This document shows, piece by piece, positions 31,011 to 41,321 of a DNA stretch of 64,000 bases. Each line of letters opens with the position of its first letter. Position 1 is the first letter of the stretch. The stretch is from Fragum whitleyi (Eukaryota > Mollusca > Bivalvia > Cardiida > Cardiidae), in assembly GCA_948146395.1 (NCBI GenBank), contig OX411543.1, positions 21,368,026-21,432,025 of the forward strand, written 5' to 3'. A program made the translations under genes and the position numbers. The notes beneath the pieces are model-generated. The model ran no database searches and was not told the origin of the DNA. It saw only the letters and a list, made by a program, of their open reading frames with translations.

Positions 31011-32847
31011 CACTGCAACTCCATTAAAACGCGGTGGTCTGGGTCCAAGAAATAAAACAGCGGAAGAAGTGGATGTATCTGCTATAACGCTGTACCCCCC
31101 CGGCCGCCGCCGACCCCCCCCCCCTCCCGCGGTGAACAATAACGTACCGCGGAAACGTAACAGACACAGAGTCAATATTGATGATATCGGATATCTAAAT
31201 ATACATGTACATATTTAGGCCATCGTATTTTATATTTTTAAAACTCGGCAATGAATTGAAGAACAAACGCGGTTTATTGCTTTGGTATTTTTTATTTTAA
31301 GATAGTTTTGTTGTCCCTAAGCTAAACAAAACTATCTTTGATAAAGTAATATAGTGAGTATGGTTAAACGATCGCAGACTTTTCTTAGTTCTCTGCATCC
31401 CGATTTCTCGGGCCTACCCGCCCGGAAGCTGAGAACCACCGATAAAAACGATCTCAAATGGTAAAGTTAGTAAAATCCATTAAGTTTCATAAGATCAACG
31501 AATTTCATATTTCAAATATCGTCTTTTGGAAAATAGGAGAAAATACTATCTACGCAATCAAAATAACTAATACCCTACGTCCGATCGATACTATACCAAA
31601 GTAATCGAATCTCTCGGAGTGCAGGACCGCATTCTTCGATGGGCGAGAAAAAATGCCGTAAATTCAGTAGCTACGACATTTGGATCGCCGGTTTGCGGAG
31701 ATAAGCTTATCCATTTAATACATCATCTTCACGAGTCAAGGGATATCGAAAACTTCTCGAAAACCGTTTAAGTAAAATGATCGTAACCCTTGGTTTGACA
31801 AGATGTTAATCCACGGCTTTGATTATCAGATAGTAGATCGTCAGGAGAGACAGTCCACACGAAAGCGAAGCGGCGCAGTCACTATCAGTTACGTGCCATT
31901 TTTAGTTTCTTTGTTCGAAGCTGTGAAGTGGGAAATGTAGGTTTATATATAGCTTCCTGTTTAAATCTTAATTAAGTTGTCTATTTAGTGAGAGATAGGA
32001 ATAATTCATTTGGGCTTTGAATTTTTAAACCCTTTAAAACATGACTATAATATGAATAAGTTTAATAAAAAAAGAAACAAAATTTAATCATATATTAACA
32101 AAAAAGTAATATTTATAAGAAGATTCAACGGGATTGGCAAAGGGAGGTAATAAACAAATAAATTAGGTACGGGGCGAGTCGCTTTTTGAAACGTTTGTCA
32201 ACAGCGGTAAATGTAATATAAAACGAGATGAGCTTATTTTGCGAAAGCACGGCTTCTTCTGAAATTTATTAACTTAGATTTAATCGCATGCGAGCTAGAC
32301 TTTTCGGTGTCCAATTACGTCCCAACACGGTGGACAAAGCGCAGTTAGTAGCGCGCCGGACTGTCAATATTCCGTGTTTCTCCGACGGCGGCACTCATTC
32401 TTTCTGACTATAAGTCACTCATCCATGGGTTGCTAATCGTAGACCTATGTGAGATAGCAGTTTGGGGTTAGGCAAGGATGTGTTGGTTTTACTCGTGATC
32501 GAATTCGGTACTCCAGCGGTAGTGATATAACTATAGGCCTACGTCTGTCAGCAATCAAACTAGCCATTTCTCTCTGACCTGAGGCATTTATCGCCACCAC
32601 TGCTCCGCGGGAGGTGTGAAAAACAATTGTATTGATTTACCTGGCTTCGCTCAGTATCGATTTTAGTCTCGGAATTTTCACCTATCGATCTAAAATCGCG
32701 ATGAAAACAGCGTTAACGGCGGATCGGGTAACATCGCCGCAGCATCCCAAAATGGTCAACCCCCCCCTAAATTTCGGGAGCCAAGCGGACCCCGCGTTAT
32801 AATGGATTTAGCGCTCTAACAGATTTCGTTATAATGGAGTTGCAGTG
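31011..32847. mobile_element. TA-flanked non-autonomous DNA element (1.84 kb)
   Basis: Inverted ends CACTGCAACTCCATTAAAAC and the complement of CACTGCAACTCCATTATAAC, continuing into ACGCGG..GTC, with TA at 31009-31010 and 32848-32849. The ends resemble pogo/Tigger-type elements (ACTCCATTATAACG). Contains a perfect hairpin at 31297-31338 (AAGATAGTTTTGTT) and a SINE (32325-32540). No transposase frame. GC-rich, C-run tract near 31090-31135 and 32760. Confidence 0.78.
32325..32540 (+). mobile_element. tRNA-Asp-like SINE (family 1) inside the TA element
   Basis: Head GTGGACAAAGCGCAGTTAGT, GCCGGACTGTCAATATTCCG with a decayed B box, body TGGGTTGCTAATCGTAGACC. The 3' end is lost near ACTCCAGCGGTAGTGATATA. 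Confidence 0.7.
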
Positions 32848-32849
32848 TA

Positions 32850-33110
32850 TATGTGATTGTAAGACAAAAAAAAAAGAAAAAGAAAATTTGAGGGAGAATA
32901 TTATACTTTCTCTTACACGGTTTGAACTCGAGTTCTCTTGCATCAGAGGCGGATGTCTTAACCACTATACTACAGGTCTGAGTAGAATACATAGATCTAG
33001 TAAACAGTTAAATCTTAATGCTAATTGGCGGAATTCGTCGATCATCGGTGTTTTTTCCGATTTCACTCACGGAAAATAAACAGAGTCTCAGGCGAAATTA
33101 GCCAAGGAAT
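32850..33110 (-). mobile_element. Unusual SINE-like repeat T, copy 2
   Basis: On the minus strand it starts GGCTAATTTCGCCTGAGACT CTG at 33110. The tRNA-like block at 32915-32992 has A box TAGTATAGTGGTTAAG and B box GAGTTCAAACC. A T-rich tract ends at the border with the TA element. The two tRNA-like blocks differ, so the heads are not simply duplicates. Confidence 0.6.
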
Positions 33111-33116
33111 ACAGGT

Positions 33117-33182
33117 TGATGTTTGTGTTAACTCCTGCTATTGAGCAGGAAAATTGGGAGTCCAGCATGACAAGGCTTATTA
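33117..33182 (+). mobile_element. Fragment of MITE family X
   Basis: GATGTTTGTGTTAACTCCTG and CCAGCATGACAAGG match the right end of 7127-7363. Confidence 0.5.
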
Positions 33183-34078
33183 ACCATTTATTTTCTTGGT
33201 TGTATAGCAGAAACATTCTACAAATTGATAAATACTAGACATTTGATTGAATTTCCAAATCTCTACTCCTCTTTAATTATGATTTGCTTTGATATTAATG
33301 GCAGTGTTCAAAAAGACCGTTTTTCTTTCCTTTTTCTCATGTCAAAAGATTAAAATCTGTCAAGTGGGGATGAAAAGGTGGCTAGTTTGTGCCATCAATT
33401 ATCAACAATAAGTAAAACTTGTCTGTTTGTTTTGAAAGATTACACTATTTAATCATTGAACAATATTCTTACTTGTGCTACCAATGATAGCCTGCCAATC
33501 AAGTACCACTCAAATTGGGAGTACTTGCTTAGGGATTTCTTTGATGTTGGAATTTGATCATACAGCTGTATTTGTCAGTGGATTTCGAACAATGACTAAT
33601 TTAACAGCCGATATTTCATATTGAAGTGCAATATTTTGATAACTACATGTATTTAGCCTACTTAAAGATAAGAACCTGATGTGAACTATTGATGTTTAAT
33701 ACTTTGATATCAGAGATCATTTATTGATCTTTGAGATCTTTAGTTTAAGGAAATTTCTTCCAAACTGAGACTTCAGGACGGACAGACAGAGGCTGACATT
33801 GGCATCATTGGTCGATTACCATAATTGGAAATTCCAATTAAACAAAATTAAGTTGTTGAATTTTCATTGAATAAAATTTTGATTGTAAAAAACCTTTTGG
33901 TTGGTTAAAAATGCTCAAAATTGATGGGAAAAAAAACAACAACAAAAAGTCTGTGTTTAAAGACTTATTTATTTTTGGAAGAGAAAAATGTCGATATCTG
34001 TAAAAAATTACTGTTTTTGAAAACAGTGGCTTCAATATGATACTGGTAATGATTTGTTTTATGATTAGTAATAATTTA
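33183..34078. other. Non-coding DNA, nothing recognised
   Basis: AT-rich, small local dyads only. Confidence 0.4.
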
Positions 34079-34345
34079 GGCCACCATCATAGTGCAGTTG
34101 GTAGCGCTTCAGACTCAATCTAGAGGTCTGGGGTTTGATCCCAACAGCAGGACTCATTCTTTCGAACTATTTGTCTCTCACTAATAGGTTGATAATCCTA
34201 GACCTATGTGAGAAAGCAGCTGGAGGTTTATAGGCATGAATGTGATGATAGTACTGGTGAGATAAATACCAGGAATCCATTGTTAGCTGCGATATAACTG
34301 AAGAAATGTTGAAAGCGGCATTAAACTCAATTCAATTCAATCAAT
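34079..34345 (+). mobile_element. tRNA-like SINE (family 1), full length, diverged
   Basis: Head CACCATCATAGTGCAGTTGG, B box GGTTTGATCCC, body ATTCTTTCGAACTATTTGTC, GGTTGATAATCCTAGACC, tail TTCAATTCAATCAATCATT. Confidence 0.82.
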
Positions 34346-34405
34346 CATTATAAAAATATAGCATTGAGTTTCTAGGCTAAAATATTAAGCGCATATCATT
34401 CAATG

Positions 34406-34470
34406 GCTGAGTGTGAAACAATGGTAACTGCCTATAAATACATAGGCAGTTACAACTGTTCACACTGCAT
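34406..34470. repeat. Short palindrome family K, copy 1
   Basis: About 65 bp: GTAACTGCCTATAAATAC paired with CATAGGCAGTTACAACTG, with outer arms GAGTGTGAAACA/TGTTCACAC. Four more copies: 47570, 54030, 55585 and 58670. Confidence 0.78.
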
Positions 34471-35059
34471 CATCAATATCTCTTGTTGGTTTTAAGACTT
34501 GAACTTGAAGGATGCAAAGCTAGTTTTATTAGAAAATTTTGTTTTGAGATGATTTATTTGACTTCATTTCTCTGTTTGATATTATTGACAAAGTCCATTT
34601 GATATCAGAGTAACCATATTTGCGGAGTGATAGGTAGCAGACATTGTGGGCTCCTCTTGAGAATAAAGCTCTTCAGTTAAGGCTTGTCTCGGTGTATGTC
34701 ATAAATATCATTATCTAAGGCTAAAGTGCACATGATATGCACTTACTTTGTTTTTTCAACACATTTTTTAGTTCATGTCAATTTTTGCCAGATTAGACCT
34801 GTGTACACTTAGTTCGACTAGAAAAAAGCTTCTGAAATTATAGCTTGATGTTGTGTGTGTACACTGTAAAGATTTATATCAGAAAATTTATGCACCTTCA
34901 GGGTACCAAAGAACGTAAAGTAAAACATGTGTAAAGTATCCAAATACAGGACGCAAAAATGCGGTTGTTAAAGAATGGTCTCTTATTACATGTTTTATTT
35001 ACATACATATAATTTTGATTGAATATGTATGTAATTTCAAATTTCTCAAAGTTCCTAAT
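34471..35059. other. Non-coding DNA, nothing recognised
   Basis: No ORF or repeat ends identified. Confidence 0.4.
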
Positions 35060-35280
35060 ATGTCAAAACTCAATAGAATTGCTCATAAATGAAATTCTAA
35101 TGAGTGTTTTAATTATATAGGGTTCATTTATAATAATTTTTTGACTAATAATGTTAATACTTTTAAAGACATTTTGAATTTAAAAGAAGGGAATTTAAAA
35201 AAAATCTATTTTAAAAATGGGTGCTTTATAAACTTGGTTGCTAGAGTAAAATTTACTGTATTTGGGAGTTCATATCAATT
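35060..35280 (+). repeat. Interspersed repeat O, copy 1
   Basis: AAAACTCAATAGAATT, a foldback, ATATAGGGTTCATTTATAAT, then TTTAAAAGAAGGGAATTT. The same order recurs at 63802 to the window end. Confidence 0.6.
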
Positions 35281-35315
35281 TTTAGCAGCATTTTTTAATT
35301 TTGTTCCTTATATAT

Positions 35316-35871
35316 GAGCCTGTGCGTAACATTTCCAACTTTCACATGTGTGCAAGGCAGAGTCTCTGGCTGTCTGTGCAATCACACAGTCAGACCAGAG
35401 TCTTTGCTACATGATCTGTAGATATACAAGGTCTTGATCCTTCTTTAAGCTTAGATGTAGTATTATCATGCAATGAAGCCTGTATTAACCTAATATCACC
35501 TGTCTGATATCATAACATGATATCAGACAGTCTAATTTTAGAAACAATTAGCATTAACTTTAACATGAATTTCTTTGATTTTTTAGGGGTTAATGATTTA
35601 GCGCTGAAAATTGGTTGCATGATAAATAGAATAACATGTTAGTGTCTTATAATATAATGTTATCTGGTCTAGGCTGCGAGAATTTATCATGACTATAGCC
35701 GTGTCATGATAAATGCTCCCAACCTCGACCAGATAACATTTATATTATAAGACTCTCACATAATATTCTTTATTTCCAATTGCATTTTGTTGGTGTCTAA
35801 GCTGTACAGTGTATGGCAAGCACACACCTACCAAATTGTTGGAAATGTCTCCTACAGGCTCTACATGAAGC
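35316..35871 (+). mobile_element. MITE family G, copy 1, split by a family Q element
   Basis: Left end GAGCCTGTGCGTAACATTTC with the central hairpin CTGTCTGTGCAATCACACAG; right end AATTGTTGGAAATGTCTCCT ACAGGCTC (35851-35871). Between them sits a complete family Q MITE (35464-35776). The intact copy at 47863-48100 shows what was interrupted. Confidence 0.76.
35464..35776 (+). mobile_element. Foldback MITE family Q, copy 3
   Basis: TATCATGCAATGAAGCCTGT through GCATGATAAATAGAATAACA to the hairpin GTGTCTTATAATATAATGTT / AACATTTATATTATAAGAC. Closest relative of the copy next to the NHL gene. Confidence 0.78.
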
Positions 35872-35971
35872 TATTTTCAAATAAATATTCTTCATTTCAC
35901 ATATTATTAATCAGCTACTCAAATTTCGAAAATTAATTTTAGTTAATAAATCTTGATCTACAGTAATATAC

Positions 35972-36060
35972 TGTGGTACCATCCCCGGGTTAGAGGTAGG
36001 GTGTCCGCCGCTTGACCAAGAGGTTCCGAGTTTTAATCTTTGGATCTTGATTCAACACAA
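35972..36060 (+). mobile_element. tRNA-like SINE head (family 3)
   Basis: GAGGTAGGGTGTCCGCCGCT and TTGACCAAGAGGTTCCGAGT, a tRNA-like A/B-box pair resembling the fragment at 60997-61059. No intact tRNA fold. Confidence 0.5.
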
Positions 36061-36388
36061 CTAAGTTGGCCTGAAAATTGGTTAATTTTACAGGAATTAG
36101 AATCAAGGAGATGAATCTAAGTTATAATTATGAACTTGAATCCTAGTTGATGTAATATGTATAGGTTTTAAAAGAAATAAACCAGTGATAAAGAACTATT
36201 TCTTCCCACTTTCGTCAATTTCTGTATATTAATTCAAGATCTCTAAACGATACTGAGTGCCTAGGCACATACAAACTATTTGTGTTGGGATAGGTAGGAT
36301 GGGGTTCAGTCTCTCATTTGTCCGAATAGCCACATAGTACATTTAGATTATTTTGATGATTGTACAAAGATTTAGATTTGAGCAATAG

Positions 36389-36610
36389 CCACTGTCATAG
36401 CGCAATTGGTAGTGCATCAGACTGCCAATCTGAAGACCTCTGTTTCCATCCCAAATTGTGGCATTAATCCTTTCTGACTATTTGTTTATCACTGTAAACA
36501 AATAGTCAGAAAGGATGAATGCCATAATCGATTGATAATGGTAGACCTATGTGAGATAGCAGCTGGAGGCTAGGAAATGATGTGATGGTTGTACTGGTGA
36601 GAGAACTCAA
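36389..36610 (+). mobile_element. tRNA-like SINE (family 1) with internal inverted duplication
   Basis: Head ACTGTCATAGCGCAATTGGT and body GATAATGGTAGACCTATGTG are typical. At 36473-36525, ATCCTTTCTGACTATTTGTT is followed by TCACTG and then its complement AACAAATAGTCAGAAAGGAT. This is a perfect hairpin absent from sister copies. Confidence 0.78.
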
Positions 36611-36787
36611 AAGAAACTGCTACGATTAGATTGATAAAGGGTTAACATGAACTTTCCACATGGTTATGAGCAGGCCGCCCCCTCAGAGTCGTTGAAGATA
36701 CCCAAACATTTTGAAGTGGTCAATAAAATCATGACAACAACATGGCAAACCCACTACTTTACTTCTTACTTATTTTTAGCTTGGCTT

Positions 36788-36836
36788 TTTATGCCCCCGC
36801 ATCGATAGATCGGGGGCATATTGTTTTACTCATGTC

Positions 36837-36868
<32 letters not shown>

Positions 36869-37272
36869 CGTCTGTCTGTCCGTCTGTCTGTCCGTCTGTC
36901 CGTCCGTCTGTCCGAAAACTTAACCTTGCCAATATCTTCAAGCCTATTAAGATACAAAGCTAATATTTGGCATGATGATAGATCTCAATGATCCGCATCC
37001 GCTGGTACCAAAGTCAAGGTCATGTGACAAGGTCAAGGTCATCTGTCAAGGTCAAACATCCGAAAACTTAACCCGAAAACTTAACCTTGCCAATATCTTC
37101 AAGCCTATTCAAGATACAAAGCTAATATTTGGCATGATGATAGATCTCAATGATCCGCATCCACTGGTACCAAAGTCAAGGTCATGTGACAAGGTCAAGA
37201 TCATCTGTCAAGGCCAAACTTTGAAAAAAAAATGCCGTTACGGGGGCATTCGTGTTTCACAAACACATCTTG
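36788..37272 (+). mobile_element. Pearl/HINE-like element, ATGCCCCCG type (E3)
   Basis: Begins with the hairpin ATGCCCCCGCATCGATAGAT CGGGGGCAT, then a (GTCT/GTCC)n microsatellite at 36837-36912. Two ~161-bp units start at 36913 and 37074 (CGAAAACTTAACCTTGCC). The 3' part AATGCCGTTACGGGGGCATT repeats the 5' arm, and the end is GTGTTTCACAAACACATCTT GTT. Short frames at 36742-37292 are array artefacts. Confidence 0.85.
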
Positions 37273-37440
37273 TTTTTTTTGAGAAAACCTGACGTATTTC
37301 TATAGCCTTGGTAGCGCTGTTGTTCACAGTGGTGGTTGTTGTTGTGCAAAAACTTTGACATTTTGTGATACCTCTGGTTCTATAGAAGGTGTTCACTTGA
37401 AACTTAGCATACATGATCACCATCAAAAGAGATACCTATA

Positions 37441-37656
37441 CTATCAAGAGGGATAACTCTGGATGCATTTTGTATGTAAGGTGGATGGGTATGTAACAAA
37501 ATTATGCATTTTGTTAGGAGGAAACAGTGTAAGAAAAACAAGCTTGGAAACAAATGATGTGTGCTGGATGTGGAAAAAGATATAAGTTGAAAAAGGGGCA
37601 TAATTTACTGTGTATGTTGCTGTTTATGGAAATGGCCGAGTGATGTTCGGAATGCT
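37441..37656 (-). mobile_element. Degenerate Mutator-like MITE
   Basis: ATGTAAGGTGGATGGGTATG and GCATTTTGTTAGGAGGAAAC match the inverted right half of 942-1391; GGCCGAGTGATGTTCGGAAT matches its terminus. Cut at the right by the next element. Confidence 0.6.
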
Positions 37657-37657
37657 T

Positions 37658-38512
37658 TTTTAGCTCACCTGAGCACATCGTGCTCAAGGTGAGCTTTTGT
37701 GATCATTGGATGTCCGTTGTCCGTCGTGCGTCGTCCGCCGTGCGTCGTCAGTCGTCAGACGTCAACAATTAAGTGTTTACACTCTAGAGGCCACAGTAAT
37801 GGACCAATCATCATGAAACTTTGTCAGAATGTTCTTCAGATCACAAGGATTAAACCTATTGAAAATGGGAAGGATCCGTGCCATATCACGGGAAAAGGGG
37901 CCTAAAAGACAATTTTCTTGTTTACACTCTAGAGGCCACAAATATAGTCAAATCATCATGAAACTTGGTCAGAATGATCTCCAGGTCACAAGGATTAAGC
38001 CTTTTGAAATTGGGAAGGATCCGTATCATATCATGGGAAAAGGGGCCTTAAAGACAATTTTCTTGTTTACACTCTAGAGGCCACAAATATGGTCCAATCA
38101 TCATGAAACTTGGTCAGAATGGTCTCCAGGTCACAAGGATTAACCCTATTGAAAATGGGAAGGATCTGTGCCATATCATGGGAAAAGGGGCTTTAATGAC
38201 ATTTTTCTTGTTTACACTCTATAGGCCACAAATATGGTCCAATCATCATAAAACTTGGTCAGAATGTTGGTCAGGTCACAAGAATGAAGCCTTTTGAAAA
38301 TGGGAAGGATCCATGCCATATCACAGGAAAAGGGGTGTAAATGATAATTTTCTTATTATAACTCTAGGGGCCATATTTTTGGCAGAAATGTCATGAAAGT
38401 TGGTTTTACGTAGAAATCATCTCCTTAATGACATCTGCCTATTTAATTGATGTGATGCCCTAGGGGTCAAATAGATTCAGGTGAGCGATCTAGGACCATC
38501 ATGGTCCTCTTG
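37658..38512 (+). mobile_element. Pearl/HINE-like element, 145-bp units (E4)
   Basis: TTTAGCTCACCTGAGCACAT hairpin start, then GTCCGTCGTGCGTC repeats. Four units begin at 37776, 37921, 38066 and 38211, with the next unit start at 38356, all 145 bp apart. End CAGGTGAGCGATCTAGGACC and a CCATCATGG hairpin before CTCTTGT. Same subfamily as 12239-13073. The 64-82 codon frames are array artefacts. Confidence 0.87.
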
Positions 38513-38957
38513 TAACATTATGATTGACATTGTATATTCAGTATTTTCATGAAGCATTAAACATAAGCTATGTAGATTACACATTGGGTTGTCAATACTG
38601 GTGTCATGGATGGAACCCCAGATCTAGGCAATACTCATCCAAGACTTAAAATAATTGTGATGAGCATTATTTCAACAGTCTCAAATAAATGAGTGACTGA
38701 TGAGTTGATTCCCTTGATAGGATAATGTGCCTCTAGTGGCTCAGATTATTTCTTGTGCTAGTCCTAATGTTTACAAACAAAATGAAACCAAGAGACTGTA
38801 AATATGATTGTAATAATGTGTAAAGTGGTCTTTAACACCACACAAAACAATAAGCAAACTATAAGACTATCACTATCAGTCATGAATTTAATTCTGTTGT
38901 ATACATTTGAGACGGCAAATCGTTTGATGATAGGTTAAATTCCTACTGCAACCACAA

Positions 38958-39172
38958 CGGCGGCACTCATTCTTTGCAACTATTTGTCTCTCACCAATGG
39001 GTTGATAATCGTAGACCTATGTGAGATAGTAGCTGGAGGCTAGGAAAGGATGTGGTGTTTGTACTGGTGAGAGAAATACCAGGAAACCATTGTTAGGTGC
39101 TCCAGCCGCCGCGATATAACTGAAATAATGTTGAAAGCAGTGTTAAACTCCATTCAATCAATCAACCTACTG
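38958..39172 (+). mobile_element. tRNA-like SINE (family 1), 5'-truncated
   Basis: Starts at the end of the head (CGGCGGCACTCATTCTTTGC) and keeps the whole body and tail (GCCGCCGCGATATAACTGAA, CATTCAATCAATCAACC). 5' truncation is typical of LINE-mediated insertion. Confidence 0.82.
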
Positions 39173-40477
39173 CAACCAACAACTTCTTTCCACCAATAAC
39201 CATAGAATAACTATTTTATTACCTGATTATTATTGAGTTAATTTGTTTTTTATTTAAAAAATGTGATACAAAAATAGGTATACAGAGAAGAAAAGTCTTT
39301 TTTTAGGATAAAATTCATGAGAGTGATTACTTGGCAAGTTTATTAAATATGCTGACCTAATGATGTCATAAAGCAAGCAGGCAACATTTCACTGCTTACT
39401 GTGCATGGATGAAACAGTTCATACTGTTGCCCAGTCATGTGATGGGTTGTGCTATACACCATGAAACAGTTCGAAAAATTTAATATACATAACAATTATA
39501 TAGGAGATCAGGTGATAATTAGAACTGGTATGACAAAAACAAGGAATCTATGGTTAGTGGCTCTACCTTAAGCTTTCATTCATTTGGAGAAAGGATTAAA
39601 AGCATCTGAGTGAGTAGTTAAGCCAAACTGTCATTTTGAAAGCAGCACATTAAGCGCCAAAGACTCTATTATGCATTATCAATGCTGCAATTTGTAATGA
39701 AATGTGCAAGCATTAAACTCAAATTCAGCTTGTTACCTATAGTAGTAATCAAATAATTTGAATTTTGTATTCATGCATATCATTGGTTGATTTTTTACCT
39801 CATTTTGTGGACAGACCAATCAGGAGTCAGGAGTTGGATCTGTATTAACTTTTAATGTCACTCTAGTCCTTCTGTCTCTATTTCAAATGGCACTTGAGCG
39901 TTATCTCTAAGAGTTTACATTACAAGATACTCTAAAGAGATGTTTGATACATTATTTATGACTGTTGAATTTTATTGTTTATTGAGAGGGAAATGTCATT
40001 TTGACATGCAAATAGCAGAGATTGGGGAAACTTCAACCTGTAAGAATCAAACCTTTGCCTCTGCCTTTAAATCAAATAGTTGTAGTGAACTTACAATTCA
40101 TTAATTTTCAGACAGATACACACAAACAAAAGAGAGATAGGTGGTAAGAAAGGAAGAGAGAAATAGAAAATATTGGATAAGTAGTATTTATGTAAGTATT
40201 TCTTGTATAAAGGAGAGAAATTGCCTGAGGAAAAATCCCCTTGAAAGCATGAAGAGGGTACCAGGCCTTGCTCTGAAGATGTAGTGACGCTCAGCTCTGA
40301 AATTTAGTGAGGCTCCATCTCTCTGATAAACTGATGGAGAAGCTCTCAATCCATAAGTTTATCACAGAAAGAGCTGAGGGCCATGTCATGGCAGCTAGCT
40401 AACATATATTCTCCTCTCTCCCCTAAACCCTCCCCCTTTTTTTGCCTCCTGCATCTTGGTTTGAGCACAAATTTCAT
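39173..40477. other. Low-repeat region, no recognised gene
   Basis: A loose dyad near 39415-39475 (TGAAACAGTTC twice) and another near 40290-40370 (CTCAGCTCT / AGAGCTGAG). No ORF with a domain. Confidence 0.35.
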
Positions 40478-41198
40478 TTTTAGCTCCACTGGCCGGAGGC
40501 CAGCGAGCTATTGTCATGGCGGGGTGTCTGTCGTGCGTCCGTCCGTGCATCTGTGCGTAAACTTTTCTTTAAACATCTTCTCCTCCTAAACCAATGGGTG
40601 GATTTTGACGAAACTTGGCCAGAATGTTCCTTGGGTGACCCTCTTTTAAAGTTGTTCAAGGAATTGGAATGACCCCAAATATGGGCGTGGCAGGGCAGGG
40701 CTAATTATGACCCTGAAATCTTTGAACGACATCTCCTCCTGAATCATTGGGCTGATTTCGATTAAACTTTACCAGAATGTTCCTTAGGTAACCCTCTTCT
40801 AAAGTTGTTCAAGAAATTTGGATTGACTCCCAAATAAGGGCGTTGCAGGGCGGGACTTATTTTGACCCTGAAATCTTTGAACGACATCTCCTCCTGAACC
40901 ACTGGGTTGATTTCAATGTAACTTTCCCAGAATGTTCCTAGGGTGACTCTCTTCCAAAGTTGTTCAAGAAATTTGGATTGACACACAAATATAGGCGTGG
41001 CAGGGCGGGGCTTATTTTGAGTCTGAAATCTTGGAACGATATCTCCTGATGAGCCTTTGGATCGATCTCAATGAGACTGTACTAGAATGTTCCTTAGATG
41101 ACCCTCTTCAAAAATTGTTCATGAAATTTTGATTGGATGAGATCCACTGGATCAATAAAATTCAGATGAGCGGTTTAGGGCCATTCTGGTCCTCTTGT
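40478..41198 (+). mobile_element. Pearl/HINE-like element, TAGCTCCACTGG type (E5)
   Basis: Starts TTTTAGCTCCACTGGCCGGA with hairpin (GGCCGGAGGCC), then GTCCGTCCGTGC. Units of about 155 bp begin near 40574, 40730, 40884 and 41040 (ATCTCCTCCTGAA..ATTGGG). Ends GATGAGCGGTTTAGGGCCAT TCTGGTCCTCTTGTT. A reverse relative is at 45722-46924. Confidence 0.82.
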
Positions 41199-41321
41199 TT
41201 GAGAGTGATATCTAAATAGTTTTTTTCCTTGTAACATATTAGTTAAATTAGTTCAATTCTTCATAAGTCAGTTTCAACTTAGAAAAAGTTGGAATTCCTT
41301 CTGAATGCTGGTGACTTTCAT

